Shown one piece after another: positions 1 to 11,426 of a DNA stretch of 64,000 nt (position 1 is the stretch's first letter; every line of letters starts with the position of its first letter). The notes under the pieces are model-generated. The model was not told where the DNA came from. It saw only the letters and a list, made by a program, of their open reading frames with translations, and did not search any database. Source of the stretch: Garcia nutans (taxonomy: Eukaryota > Streptophyta > Magnoliopsida > Malpighiales > Euphorbiaceae); NCBI GenBank assembly GCA_947685225.1, contig CANTUV010000007.1, positions 18,310,501 through 18,374,500 of the forward strand. The letters run 5' to 3'. A program made the translations under genes and the position numbers.

Positions 1-528
1 TTTGCTTTATTTGATTTATGGGCAAAAGTACTCCAATAATTTTTTTTGATAATTTATTAATGGGTAGGACAAAAAGGAGTATTATTGTTTAGTTAAAGGA
101 TTTAATTTGTTTTGTTTGATTAATTAGGGTTAAATACAATAAAAAGAAGATGAAGAAGGAGGAGGAGGCGGGAGGAGAGAGGAGATGCCGTTTGTATTGA
201 TCAATGGCTTCAAATGACCTCACTTGCCTCTGCACGTGTATCACTCACTTATCTGCTAACTCAGCAAAATTATGTTTAAATGTGACAAAAAAAAAATAAG
301 TTTAGGAGGCTAACTAGTCAATTTCTAAGTTGAGAGGGTAATGTGACCAATCGAAACAAGATCAGAGGGGCTACATATGTATTTTCCCTATAATATTTTT
401 TAAAATATAAATAAACTTGTAAAGTTTATTCCTATGCCAATAACATAACTTAATTTTTTTTTATCAATAAAATTTTGTAAATGTTTAAATTTGAAATTTT
501 GAAGTAATTTTTTTGAATATTACTTTAG
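1..528. other. AT-rich sequence, no gene recognised
   Basis: No long reading frame, RNA gene or clear transposon end is visible. A purine-rich stretch lies near 150-190. The sequence could be host intergenic DNA or an old unrecognised repeat. Confidence 0.5.
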
Positions 529-597
529 GGAGAAGGGAATTGATCTGGAGTCTACCCAAGAGATGTGCACTTGCCGCTATGCTATGCCTCGTCATGC
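529..597 (-). repeat. tRNA-derived (SINE-like) remnant
   Basis: Read on the minus strand, this stretch has an A-box-like sequence (TAGCATAGCGG) followed about 30 bases later by a degenerate B-box-like sequence (AGATCAATTCC, about 8 of 11 positions fitting the tRNA B box). This is the layout of the internal pol III promoter at the head of plant tRNA-derived SINEs. No tRNA cloverleaf, poly-A tail or target duplication was identified, so it is at best the 5' part of an old SINE. Confidence 0.35.
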
Positions 598-1060
598 ATA
601 TACGTGAAAAAAATTAATTATACATATATGTGATTTTTTACATGTACAAATCAGTTTTTAAAAACTTTATATTCATTTTATCTTAAATTGTTACATACAA
701 CATGTTTTTGAAATCCTAGCAAAATTAATTTTCCAAAGTATTCTTTTAAAGGGAAAATATTATAATTTTTATATTTTAAAAATAAAAATTCATGCTACAA
801 ATTGAATGACATGAATTAAAACTTTTGCTTCATTCTTTTAATTTCCAAAACACCTCTTTAAAAATGATTTTTGACACTTGGATAATTGGAGAAAATGATA
901 AATTCATATTTTGTATAAAAACAAATATTTTTATTCCTAACTCTTTTCATTGTTTCTAATTGAATTTAATAAGTTTTCATTGATGAGTAGAATAAATCAT
1001 GCTCTTAAAGTGAGAAAATACAAAATATGAGTTTGCAACTGTATTTAAAATAAAATTTGA
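598..1060. other. AT-rich sequence, no gene recognised
   Basis: Very AT-rich with short ORFs only. Nothing recognisable was seen. Confidence 0.5.
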
Positions 1061-2008
1061 AGAAAAAGGAAGAAAGGTGTGAAAAGGTAGAAGCAAACTC
1101 ACTTCCATGTCCATGGACATCAAATCCATGCCCATGGACTTCATCCTAAGCTTGCCAAAGAAAAAGAGAAGAAAAATTAAGGGTTCCAGAAGATAATCTA
1201 AGTCTACAATCATGGCATCTCAAAGCCATGCCCGTAGACACCATCTACCTTTTGTCTTTAAAGAGAAGAAAGAAGGCAAGAAGTTTCAGAGGCAGACTCA
1301 AGTGCATGATCATGGGAACTCAAGACCACGCCCGTGGAGTCTAGTTGACTAGTGTTTGGAAAAGTTTCACACAAGTTAGTTTCACACAAGTTAGCTTGTG
1401 TACAGTTAAGCACGATCATGGGGTCTCAAGGCCACGATCGTGGGAATTGTGAGGCTATTGGAAATTGAATTTTAAGTAGAAATCTTTCAAGATTTGACTT
1501 CCTATTCAATTGACACTTCCTCAAATCTTCTCCAAATATTTTCATATTTAAGAAAGAAGACATAATAGCTCCAATAAATATCCAAGCCTTCTTCTCAATT
1601 GGGTTACCAACTCTTTTTGTAATTTTTTAATTTATTTTACTGATTCTTTGAAGAGAGAAGGAGGCTTGGTCTAAGAAAAGATTCAAGATCAAGAGTTCCA
1701 TTCAATCCAAAGACTTCACAAGTTTGATCTTTCTTATTTTTCATAGTTTAATAATGTCTTTTATTATTTTCTTTAGTTATTTTACTTCTATTTATTTATG
1801 TGCAACTAAAAGTTAAATTAGGGTTAGGCCCTTATATTAATTTTACTATATAATAATTTATTCTTATTTTATTCAATTGTGTTTATCCTTTTGGATATTT
1901 TGTTATTTTTAAACTTAAAGTATTAATTATTTTGCCAATAATTAATTCAACGGAGATGTTGTGTGATAGGGTGAGAGTGGAAGCATAACATTAATCCAAG
2001 GAGATAAC
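1061..2008 (+). mobile_element. LTR-like fragment J, left part
   Basis: A palindrome-rich zone (1107-1443) is followed by a pyrimidine-rich leader-like stretch and sequence that appears to continue beyond element E at 49896 and beyond solo LTR G at 52729. The joined piece ends in a motif (GTGCACTTGCGG-like, decayed at 52795) that also occurs at 3603-3613. This layout resembles an LTR in which the palindromes lie in U3. The outer left end was not found, and no coding region belongs to it in the window. Confidence 0.4.
1107..1443. repeat. Array of short palindromes in LTR-like J
   Basis: Four paired palindromic motifs are spaced about 100 bases apart, including CCATGCCCATGG near 1125, CCACGCCCGTGG near 1325 and CCACGATCGTGG near 1430, each preceded by a related CATGGNCATGG-type motif. 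A 16-base direct repeat (GTTTCACACAAGTTAG) lies between them at about 1364-1393. Confidence 0.7.
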
Positions 2009-2220
2009 TGTAGACTCTTAATTTTGGCCCCGAATGAGCTTAGTTCTAATTAAGAGGTCCAAATTAAGTACAATCCAATTTTACAAAGCCTAAACCTAGC
2101 TTGGTCCATTTTTTAAAGTTAAAATTAAAATCAGTCCCAATTTTTAAGCCCCAATCAATCCGGGTTGATCTAAATAGGTGTGGGCCTTTTTAAATTAAGC
2201 TCATGTCAAATTAAAGAAGC

Positions 2221-2475
2221 TTGGCCGTGTCCCAAGAAAGAAAAAAACATGAGACACGGCCAAGCCACTCTTGGCTTGGCCGTGTCACCCCTCACCACCA
2301 AAGAAAAGAAAGAAAGAAAGAGCCAGTGAGGGACACGGCCAACTGGCTTGGCCGTGTCCCAAGAAAAATCAAGAGACACGGCCAAGCCATTCTTGGCTTG
2401 GCCATGTCACCTCATGGAAAGCAAGAAAAAGCACAAGAGACACGGCCAAGCCACTCTTGGCTTGGCCGTGTCCCA
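2221..2475. repeat. Hairpin-forming palindrome cluster in E 5' LTR
   Basis: Four hairpins have arms of the type GACACGGCCAAGCC / GGCTTGGCCGTGTC. At 2253-2266 and 2273-2286 the 14-base arms are perfect with a 6-base loop; similar pairs lie at about 2332-2360, 2375-2407 and 2440-2472. Reading frames in this zone are by-products of the repeats. Confidence 0.85.
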
Positions 2476-3645
2476 CCTTAAAAACTTGATTTCTTTTGTA
2501 CGAAGTGGGGGACAAAGTGGGAAACAAAGACTATTTTTGGTCAAAAGTAACATTAGACAAAAGAAAAGCTTACCTAATTTGAGGAAAAGAAAGATTGAAC
2601 AAAGGGAATGTGGGAGACAAGGTGAGTTGGAAGTGAGTTGAAAGATTGACTTGAGCTTTGGAGGGAAATAAAAAGAGAAGAAGAGGGAGCTGGAAGCAGA
2701 AGGCAGGAGGTTTTGTGCAGGAAATAGAGAACAGAGGCAGAGAAGAGAGGTTTGAGAGGAGGAGGCTGGGCATACACGTTTTGGGCAAGGAGGGAGTGAC
2801 ACTTTCCTTGACTCTTCATCTTCATCCTCCATTTCCATCCTCTCCAGCATCTCCATCTTCCATTGGCAGCTCCTGGAGATTCAAGAAGCTACATTGAAAG
2901 GGGTTTTTCTATTTTCTCCTTTTAATTCATTTTAATGTTATTGTTGTTGTTGTTGTTGTTGTATTAAGTGTATTGAACATGAACTAAATCATTCTCTATC
3001 TAGATGTTAATGAACCCTAGCTTATTTGTATGATTGGATACTTTTAATTGATTGAGTTGTTTTATTCTTATGATGCTTAATGATTATTGCCAATTGATGA
3101 TAGCATGCTTATTGATTGGTTGCCATTTTCATATTATTAACTTGAGAAAGCTTGATATGAATTGATTACTCATAAGGGTTGAGGATTGATTGGGGTGCTA
3201 GAGATAGACCTACAAGATCCTTTGGTTTATAGTTCCTTGTTATTAATGCATGATCTATTTAATTGTGTTTTGAGAAGAGATTCTGGCACTCTACTTAGTG
3301 ATTAGGGATTAATTCTCTCTCGAGAGATTTTAGTCTAAGTTAGAGGAATGCCAACTCAACTCTATCATGTAATGTAATTGAGGCTAGGGGGATTCAACAT
3401 CTAGATAGTATCATTATTATCAATTCTTTTTACACAACACACAATTTATCTTTACTTGCATTTATTTAAGTTACTTGTCTTTAATTGCAAAACTTTACAA
3501 AAATATTAATTCGCTAAACAACAGTTAAGATTTGAGCTAGTACTTGACCTTGTCCTCAGTGGAACAATACTTCACTCACTACTTTATTACTTGGGCGACC
3601 CGTGCACTTGCGGTAATTGCTATAGCATAGTGGCATGCGTATCAG
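2476..3645 (+). other. Foreign R-U5-like segment inside E 5' LTR
   Basis: A purine-rich stretch (2640-2770) is followed by a pyrimidine-rich one, a (GTT)n run at 2938-2962, a long AT-rich leader and a terminal GTGCACTTGCGG...GCGTATCA motif ending at 3644. The segment is absent from the 3' LTR. It resembles the 3' half of another gypsy LTR, possibly Athila-like, acquired by recombination. No coding potential is seen. Confidence 0.45.
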
Positions 3646-4248
3646 AAAATAGAATGAAGCCTTAGGATTATCTTATAAATACATAGATTAAGAGCTACGC
3701 AGAGGAGGGTGATCAAAAGGTAGTGAAAATTAGCAAGAGATGGCCACATCAAATAAAAAAGAAAACAAAGAGAACTGCGAGAGGAATTAACACGGAGCAA
3801 CAAGAATTAAAAAGAAAAGCAGCAACAATTAAGAGGGAATTAACCCAGAAATAATAAACAAATAAAAGAGGTAGTGACCATTGACCATTGTCTCAAGTTT
3901 GTCTTCATCCAACCAAAGCTAAAATTGGTGAAGGTAGAAGATTTCAATCAATATACTCTCAGTTTGGATGGAATATACAAACAAAGGTTTGTCTTTCTAA
4001 CTTAATCCATTTAAATTTGTAGTGAGTTAACTAATTATTATTTCATCTATCAAATTGTCTTTGGTTAAGATTGCTCATTCGTTTAACTTTTAATTTATAT
4101 ACAAATATATAGTAAGCATAGTAGCTTCTTTTCATTGTTTGTATGTTCAGTAGCTTATTTCATTAAATCACCATAACATTCAATTATTCAAACAATGTTT
4201 TAAATATCCAGTAGCTTAGAATTTAATTTAGACATTTGGTTTAATCAT

Positions 4249-4545
4249 TTAAAACCCTAATTTACTTTATAATTTTATAAAATCCTAGTTTACACTCCAA
4301 AACCCTAATTTACTTTATAATTTTATAAAACCTTAGTTTACACTCTAAACCCCTAGTTTATATTCTAAAACCCTAGTTTACATTCTAAAATCGTAATTTT
4401 TAAATTAAAACCCTAAAAAACTAATTTTCTTTAAAAACCCTAGTTTTTATTTAAAAACCCTAATCATGTTTTCCAAAGTATTGTAACCCTAATTTTGTCC
4501 AAAAATTCTAAAGTTCCATCCTAAAATCTTAAAAACCCTAATTTT
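4249..4545 (+). repeat. Telo-box-rich segment in E 5' LTR
   Basis: About eight AACCCTA motifs plus decayed versions recur every 15-60 bases in AT-rich sequence. Related motifs occur in the E 3' LTR (48970-49130) and, as TAGGGTTT on the + strand, in the antisense E' LTR (58870-59570). The spacing is irregular, so this is not a telomere. Confidence 0.7.
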
Positions 4546-5281
4546 GTATATTTGATGTTTTATTTAAGATTAAAATTTAGGTTTGATTATTTTATGTTTT
4601 GATGAATGATTTATTAATGTTTTATTTATTATGAATGATTTTCCCTATTTTTTGATTATTGTGAATGTCTGAATTGTTTGTTGATTATTTTTGTTTCAAT
4701 GATATAAGAGCTAAGTTTCCACTTTGTGGGTACTTCATTAGTTAAGTTCAATGTAATTTAATTTATTTTGAGTTTTGGATTAATGTAAAGGACATGTTTG
4801 CACCAAAGGGTGGGTGTCCTATTTATTTAGTTATGGACATTGGACAATTATTGTAAGGGCGTGTTTTCATCTTGTATGGGTGTCCATTTTTATTTGTTTA
4901 CTTGTTTGGACTTTCTTTGATTTTAATACAATGAATATTTATTTACTTTAATGTGTATTTAATGTGAATGATATTTTCAATAAGTTAAGAATTTAATAAT
5001 ATTTAGAATTAAAAGGAGGTCGCCTCTAATGAACTGGGCATTATGGGAGTGCTGGGTCATTCTCACATTCTTCATATGTACCCAACTTTCCAAACCCATT
5101 AAGGGGATGGGGCTTCCTTAGGAATCGAGTCATCCAACCCTTTCTTTTTTCCAGCCCATCCAGGTGGCGACTACATTTTCTTCGGGTTTAAGCTCATGTT
5201 CTCTAAGGTCCTGAGTCTAATAAAGTCGAAGTCTCAAGATCCATTTCACATGAGACTGGGGGCAAAAATCCCCTATTATAA

Positions 5282-5300
5282 TGGCGGCTCCACTAGGGAT
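5282..5300 (+). promoter_or_regulatory. Probable primer binding site of element E
   Basis: TGGCGGCTCCACTAGGGA starts four bases after the inferred end of the 5' LTR. TGG is the complement of a tRNA CCA tail. I recall arginine-tRNA-type sites for Ogre/Tat elements, but the exact tRNA cannot be confirmed here. Confidence 0.5.
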
Positions 5301-6461
5301 AAGAGAAGTTGATTCCATTGGTCTTTATATTATTTTATTCTTTCTTATTATGATATTGTCCATTGTATCATTTAGATTGCATTGTGTACAAGAGTTAGGA
5401 TGCCTGTGTAATTCGTGTTATGTTATGTAAGGGATACCATACTTTCACTCAAGGTATTGAGATTGAGCATGGCATAACCACTCATAATCCCATACCTTTT
5501 GGTATATACTTGCTATGGGCGCCTAAACTTTTCAAGCCAAAGACTAAAGCTCATATAATTGGCATAGTTACTTTCCTTAGGTTTTTTCCCAAATGTTTGT
5601 TATTTGACTATGATTGATATATATTGGTTTGAACCATGACTTATTTGGTTTGTTCTTTTTCTAATATGACCTAATTATATTGTAAGCTCAAAAAAAATTT
5701 TATTCATTTAAGCCCAAAAGACCAAAATAAATTTTTTAAAATTTTCAAGATGGTCTTTGGTCATAAAAAAAATATGTCAAGATTCTTTTCAATCTCATCG
5801 CCCAAATACAAAGCTCAAAATTCATTTTTAAACAAACATTTTTACAATGGGCTTTAAAATAAAATTATTTTTCACTTCATCTAAAATTATAACTTTTTCT
5901 TAAAAGAGCTTACAACTATTTAGGTCAATTATGAAATACAAAAAATCAATTGTGGGCCTAATTTATACCAAGAATCATTAATTATGGGCTTGTTTATGGC
6001 GGGAATCATTAGTTGTTTTTATAAATGGGAAATCTATTTACGATAAACCTTTTAATTTGGTTTTAATCCTATAAAAGCTATCCGTTTGTTGATCCAATGG
6101 ATTAAGGCTTAATTAATGGGAATTATCATGGATTGATTTCTAAATTTGAAGATACAACTATTGGTTAAAGTGTCTAAGTGAATTTTTTCGAAAATAAAAT
6201 GTCCCATATTTTGTCGATCATATGCCTAGAAAAAGAGACTCGCCATTCATGTATGGAAGTTATAAGGTTGGAAGGAATATCCTAATTATATTTTATCTTT
6301 TACTTGGGCATCCATGCATACATACATGCATTGCATTACATGGCATTAATCCTTTCTAGCTTGTAGATCAAGAGCACTACAGTTCAAGAGCTTAGGACAA
6401 TCCAACCTATGCCAGTGATGTAGAATCTAGTAACAACTTAGTCAGTTTCTCGCCAAAAGCA
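5301..6461 (+). other. Untranslated leader of element E
   Basis: About 1.2 kb between the primer site and the gag stub. It is AT-rich with only short ORFs. Nothing else was recognised. Confidence 0.45.
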
Positions 6462-6618
6462 ATGGAGCATGAACAGATTTAGAAAATGGTGGATGTTGCA
6501 ATAAGCTCCAAGACGGAAGAACTGAAGGAGGTCCTAATTGAGACCATAAAAAGCCAACTGGCTGCACTATTGGAGAACACTATTAAAGCCTTTACTAGTA
6601 CTAAGGAGCCACAAGGCC
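6462..6618 (+). pseudogene. Gag N-terminal stub of element E
   Basis: An ATG at 6462 begins MEHEQI, followed by an in-frame TAG at 6480-6482 and then about 45 residues of charged, helix-prone sequence (KMVDVAISSKTEELKEVL, then a segment ending AFTSTKEP). A short amphipathic start like this is plausible for a Tat-type gag, but no domain is long enough to prove it. The frame stops where sequence of element B begins (about 6619), at a short repeated motif (ACAAGGCCTCATAA at 6611 and again near 6649). I infer that a deletion removed the rest of the E gag and pol together with the 3' end of B. Confidence 0.4.
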
Positions 6619-7440
6619 TCATAAAGGTATCCTGCATCTCCTGCCATACAAGGCCTCATAAGGAGCCATCCTAATACTGGTGTAACACCCCTACATCCTG
6701 TGCACGCACACTAAATAACACCACAATGTAATATACATACACTGAATATAGGGACGCTACAGTTTTCTTTAACATTTAAATCATTTTAGATGATAAGATA
6801 TTCTTCCTCATTATATATTATAGCAAATAGAGTAATTAACTTGTAATATAAAACAAAATAGATATATATATATATATATACGTTTACTTAATACGCAGCG
6901 GAATTTATAAAATATTTACATATATGAATACATTCAAATCCATATTTACAATTATACATATATTTACATTAGAATCCATACTTTACAAAATATAAGGAAG
7001 TTATACATGATTGGCAGCTTTTCTCTGATCTTTAAGTCCCAAAATAAATCTTTCAATGTCTACTCTCACTCGATCTCGAGGAACTCTCGGGTTCAACCCT
7101 GTCACCTGCGCGATCAACCACTATCGCGCTAAGCCAACGGCTTAGCAGTACAAAGTATACTAACATTATACTTTAATGCAATGCAATGCAATGTCACACA
7201 TTTAACAATAGAGACAACCTCATAGGTGGAAAGATAATATCACACCTTCATATATTTCATAAATCATACACATATAAACATATCACATTTCAAAGTCATT
7301 CCATATATCTTATTATTCAATTATTTTACCATTTATGAATCACATTTAAACAAAGACAAGCATGGGCCCAAAAGACTCTAATATGCCATTCAATTTTCAG
7401 AATTAATGTTTTGGTTCAATTATCACATTCATCATTATCA

Positions 7441-7680
7441 TAATCCCAACTAGGCTTCAAGGATTAGGTTCAACAAACCTTCAAGGGGAACAAAGCATGC
7501 TAAGTATCAACCCCACTTGGCTTCAAGAACCAACCCAACCTAGCTTCAAGTGTTGTAACATCTCAATTAGGCTTCAAGGACTAGACCCAACCAAGCTTCA
7601 AGGGGAGTAAAACATGTTAAACTTCAACCCAACTTGGCTTCAAGGATCAATTCCAACCTAACTTCAAGAGATTGTTACTA
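7441..7680. repeat. Duplicated ~120-bp block with GGCTTCAAG motifs in A LTR
   Basis: Two tandem copies (about 7441-7560 and 7561-7680) contain the motif TTGGCTTCAAG or a variant about eight times. The same block is present in the 5' LTR at about 17787-18026. F and C LTRs carry their own, different tandem units at the equivalent place. Confidence 0.7.
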
Positions 7681-8162
7681 ATAGACATGCCACCAATCAA
7701 CAAAACTCTGAAAATGGAATAACACATTAGACACACAATTCATTCATTATTTCATTATCAATTAGGCAAACATGCCTCATTAAAGTCATTATAGCCAATC
7801 ACAATGGCTTTATATTCCATCACATCTCAATCCACATTATAACAATTCATCTTTCAAATACACAATCATTTACATCATCATATCCTTCACATTATACACA
7901 TAGCATCACTGATATAAACATAACAAAGTACATTATTCATATAAGTCAACAATGTAATAATGCAATATTTGTACTTACCTCAATAACAATTCACACAACT
8001 CTAAAAACTTCCTTTTCCAAGATTCTTTTACTTCTTAGATCAATGACAAATCACTTTCTTCAAGATCTAATCCAAAAATAATAACATACACTTGCTTAGG
8101 GATACACATGAGATAAGCAAGGTAAGAGTTAACTAGGACAAACTCTAAACATGACATGCTCA

Positions 8163-8430
8163 ACCACACGGGCGTGTCCCTGACTGTGCCCTAACTCCAC
8201 AACAGAGAAGCTTTTACACGCTCAGAACCACGGGCGTGTAATACATTCTGCCTCTTAGAAAAATATCAACACGTCCAACAACGTGAGCGTGCTCATGGCC
8301 GTGTAAACTCTCCAATCTCACAGTAGCTATGACATGTTCAATAACACGGACGTGTTAATGGTCGTGTCAAACCTACTGCCTCCAACACAATTGACACGCC
8401 TAAAACTCTGAACGTGCTCATGGGCGTGTC
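8163..8430. repeat. CACGGGCGTG-type palindrome cluster in A LTR
   Basis: Five or more copies of paired motifs such as CACGGGCGTG, CGTGAGCGTG and CACGGACGTG are separated by 30-60 bases. The cluster is repeated at about 18496-18784 in the other LTR. Its position in the LTR suggests a U5-R or U3 regulatory block; this is inference. Confidence 0.7.
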
Positions 8431-9259
8431 AGGCCAAAAACTCAGATTCCGGCCAAAACAACAAAACACCCAACAAAACACTTCTTTTGACCAACATCCA
8501 CTTCAAACAAACTTAACAAAATATACCCAAAAACCATCTTAAACTTACAAAAACACCAAAACAACTCCACATCTATAACAAACACAAATCACAAATATCA
8601 TCACAAAACCTTAAACACAAATACAACACCATCTCTTCAAACCAACTTACTCTTTTCTTCAATCCATCCTTATAATCCATAATCAATACAATCAAACACT
8701 CTTAAACATATCACAATCAAACAACACACCCTTAAATAATCTATCAAACTCAAACACAACTTCAAATAAGCAAAGAAATCAAAAGAGGACTTACCAAAGT
8801 AATGAAACTTCTTGAATCATCAACTTGATCACTTATATCTTCCTTCAATTTGAGCTTAGAACCTTAAAATCCTCTCTTGCTCTCTTGCTTTCTCTTGTCT
8901 TTGGATGAGCCGGCCAACACCATGGAAAAGAAGAAAAGAACATAAAGAAACAAAGTCAAACTTCTCTTTAAATCTCCACCTAGTATTTCAACATGAGCAA
9001 TTACCTAAACACCCTTTTACAAATTGTTTTGATTTCCTTTAAAGCACTTGCCCTCTTTTAGTAAATTCACAATCAACAAATAAAATATCTTCTTCCTTTG
9101 ACCACCCATTTGACTTGCATATATGTTATATATATTACCATATATACAACATATACATTCCCTCTAAACAATCTTTTCCTTTCCAAAACACATATACATT
9201 TGATTCAAATCAAACAACAATTATATCAAAACTGCTAGGGTACACTTTAGGATATTACA

Positions 9260-9278
9260 ATTCTCCCCCTTTAAAAAG
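9260..9278 (-). promoter_or_regulatory. Polypurine tract of element A
   Basis: On the minus strand AAAGGGGGAGAAT immediately precedes the 3' LTR start (TGTAATATCC). This is the plus-strand DNA priming site of LTR elements. Confidence 0.85.
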
Positions 9279-9305
9279 AAATTTCGTCCTCGAAATTACC
9301 TGTCA

Positions 9306-10643
9306 TCAATTCTGAAACAACTGAGGATACTGATCTCGCATTGTTTGCTCACTCTCCCAAGTTGCCTCTTCTCTCCCATGATTCTTCCATAGAATCTTCA
9401 CCAAAGGCACTTTCTTATTCCTCAACTCTTTCACTTCACGTGCCAAAACAACAACTGGTTCTTCTTCAAATGTTAGATCTAAACTCACTTCGATAGATTC
9501 AATTGGCAAAACATGAGATGGATCCGACCTGTACCTCCTCAACATAGAAACATGGAATACATTATGGATCCTATCCAATTCAGGTGGCAAAGCAAGCCGA
9601 TAAGCAACTGGTCCAATTCTTTCCAATACTTCATAAGGTCCAATGAAACGAGGGCTCAGCTTTCCTTTTCGACCAAATCTCAAAATCTTCTTCCAAGGAG
9701 ACACTTTCAAAAATACTTTATCTCCAACATTATACTCAATGTCTCTCCTCTTCAAATCTGAATAAGATTTCTGTCGGTCTGAAGCTGCTTTCAACCTTTC
9801 TCGAATCATTTTCACTTTCTCTTCAGTTTCTTTAACCAAATCAGGACCAATTAACTTACCTTCACCAAGTTCATTCCAACATAAAGGTGTCCTACACCGT
9901 CTACCATACAATGCTTCAACTGGTGCCATCCCAATGCTGGATTGATGACTGTTATTGTATGCAAATTCCACAAGGGGCAAGAATCTATCCCAACTCCCAG
10001 AGAAATAAATGACACAGCTTCTCAACATGTCCTCAATAATCTGTATCACTCTTTCTGACTGCCCATCTGTCTGCGAATGGAAAGCAGTACTAAAATGCAG
10101 TCGAGAACCCAAAGCACCATGTAAACTCTTCCAAAACCTTGAAGTAAACCGGGGATCTCGATCAGACACTAAAGAAATTGGGACACCATGCAACTTCACA
10201 ATCTCATGAATATACAGCTCAGCTAACCTCTCCAGAGAATAATCCATCCGAACCGGAAGAAAATGAACTGTCTTAGTCAACCTATCAACAATCACCCAAA
10301 TAGTGTCATGCTTTCTTTGTGTCAATGGTAGACCAGACACAAAATCCATTGTCACTCTTTCCCATTTCCATTCAGGCACTGATAAAGGTTGAAGTAATCC
10401 TGTTGGAACTTGATGCTTAGCTTTTACTTTCTGACATGTGAGACATTTGGATACAAACTCCGCTATGTCTCTCTTCATACCAGACCACCAGTAATACTGC
10501 TTCAAATCATGATACATCTTTGTATTGCCCAGATGCATAGCAAATACTGACTGATGTGCTTCTTCTAAAATAATCCTTCTCAAATTTGCATCATTAGGTA
10601 CACACAATCTGTTCTTAAACCAAAGACTCCCATCATTTCTCAC
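9306..10643 (-). pseudogene. Element A integrase with chromodomain-like C-terminus (fragment of gag-pol)
   Basis: An open stretch of about 445 codons. It holds the HHCC zinc-binding start (EAHQSVFAMHLG, then CLTCQKVKA), the integrase core with catalytic residues in TMDFVSGLP (Asp), SLVSDRDPRF (Asp) and TDGQSERVIQ (Glu), the C-terminal DKVFLKVSPWKK and SPRFIGPYEVLERIG segment, and a chromodomain-like tail ending PLVKILWKNHGREEATWESE. The chromodomain tail and LTR size point to the Tekay/Del clade. It normally inserts the element DNA into chromatin. Its frame continues from the RNase H region but is separated by a TGA at 10653-10655 where B and C suggest an Arg or Gln codon. Confidence 0.92.
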
Positions 10644-10652
10644 AATAAAATC

Positions 10653-10940
10653 TCAACTCTTTCCATTCTGGCAATCTGAAACAATCTTTTGAATCTTCTC
10701 ATCAGCCAATTGAGTCTTTTTAATCTGATCCAACAATACTGGTTTCAATTGCAACTGTACCAACAATGCACCATCATCACAAGATACAAAACTAGCATGC
10801 AACGCTCTCAACTCAACAAGCAACGAGAGCGAATAAACAGTCAATCCTGCTAAAGACTTCCGACTCAAGGCATCAGCAACAACATTTGCTTTACCAGGAT
10901 GATAATCAATCAAACAGTCGTAGTCTTTAATCAATTCCAA
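10653..10940 (-). pseudogene. Element A RNase H end and integrase linker fragment
   Basis: About 95 codons read in the gag-pol frame. They contain the end of RNase H (LIDYHPGKANVVADALSR, with the conserved catalytic-region Asp) and a linker rich in Leu leading to the integrase. The stretch is closed by TGA at 10653-10655; upstream it is cut off by TGA at 10953-10955. Both look like single C-to-T changes (CGA to TGA) in an otherwise intact frame. Confidence 0.88.
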
Positions 10941-10952
10941 CCATCTCCTCTG

Positions 10953-11411
10953 TCAGAGATTGAGCTCTCTTTGGACACCCAAATATTTTAAACTTTTATG
11001 ATCCGTATAGATAAAACACTTCTCCCCAAACAAAAAGTGTCGCCAAATCTTCAATGCAAACACAATGGCTGCTAACTCTAAATCATGGGTTGGATAATTG
11101 AGCTCATGCGGTTTCAACTGTTGAGAAGCATAAGCTATAACTTTACCTTCTTGCATCAAAACACAACCCAAACCATTATGCGAAGCATCACTGTAAATCA
11201 CATAAGGTTTATCTTCCACAGGTAAAGTAAGAACAGGCGCTTGAGTCAACATTTCTCTCAACTGTTCAAAGCTAGCCTGACACTGATCTGTCCACACAAA
11301 TCTAACTCCCTTTCGAAGTAATCTGGTAAGTGGAGTAGCTATCAAAGAAAATCCTTTCACAAACCGTCGGTAATAGCCTGCCAAACCCAGAAAACTTCTA
11401 ACTTCAGTCAC
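10953..11411 (-). pseudogene. Element A RT connection and RNase H fragment
   Basis: About 150 codons beginning TEVRSFLGLAGYYRRFV (the RT thumb/connection) and running into RNase H (YVIYSDASHNGLGCVLMQ with the first catalytic Asp, LELAAIVFALKIWRHF with the Glu, FIYTDHKSLKYL with the second Asp). It degrades the RNA strand during reverse transcription. It is separated from the RT core by TAG at 11427-11429, which replaces the Trp codon seen as LNWSPLK in element B. Confidence 0.9.
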
Positions 11412-11426
11412 AGACTTTAGTGGACT

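Larger units (their letters stand above)
2009..5277 (+). repeat. 5' LTR of element E, chimeric
   Basis: 2009-2216 and 3646-5277 match the 3' LTR at 48154-49890. The segment 2217-3645 has no counterpart in the 3' LTR and appears to come from another LTR type. Without it the LTR would be about 1.84 kb, close to the 1.74 kb of the 3' copy. Confidence 0.65.
6681..9259 (-). repeat. 3' LTR of element A
   Basis: 2579 bases, TG to CA, paired with 17026-19613. Includes a (TA)n run near 6862-6881, a roughly 120-bp duplicated block at 7441-7680 and palindromic motifs at 8163-8430. Confidence 0.92.

Noticed and set aside
2221..2475. CRISPR-like array of palindromic repeats
   Set aside because: Repeats and intervals are irregular, the DNA is a plant LTR and no cas-type gene exists.
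2221..2897. Several overlapping reading frames of 70-150 codons on both strands
   Set aside because: They arise from the palindrome cluster and from purine- or pyrimidine-rich LTR sequence; no domain, and frames on opposite strands are equally open.
4249..4545. Telomere or interstitial telomeric tract
   Set aside because: AAACCCTA motifs are irregularly spaced and lie inside an LTR, not in a continuous array.
9115..9315. 66-codon frame rich in Tyr and Ile, repeated at 19469
   Set aside because: LTR-end sequence of element A, present in both LTRs; no coding signature.
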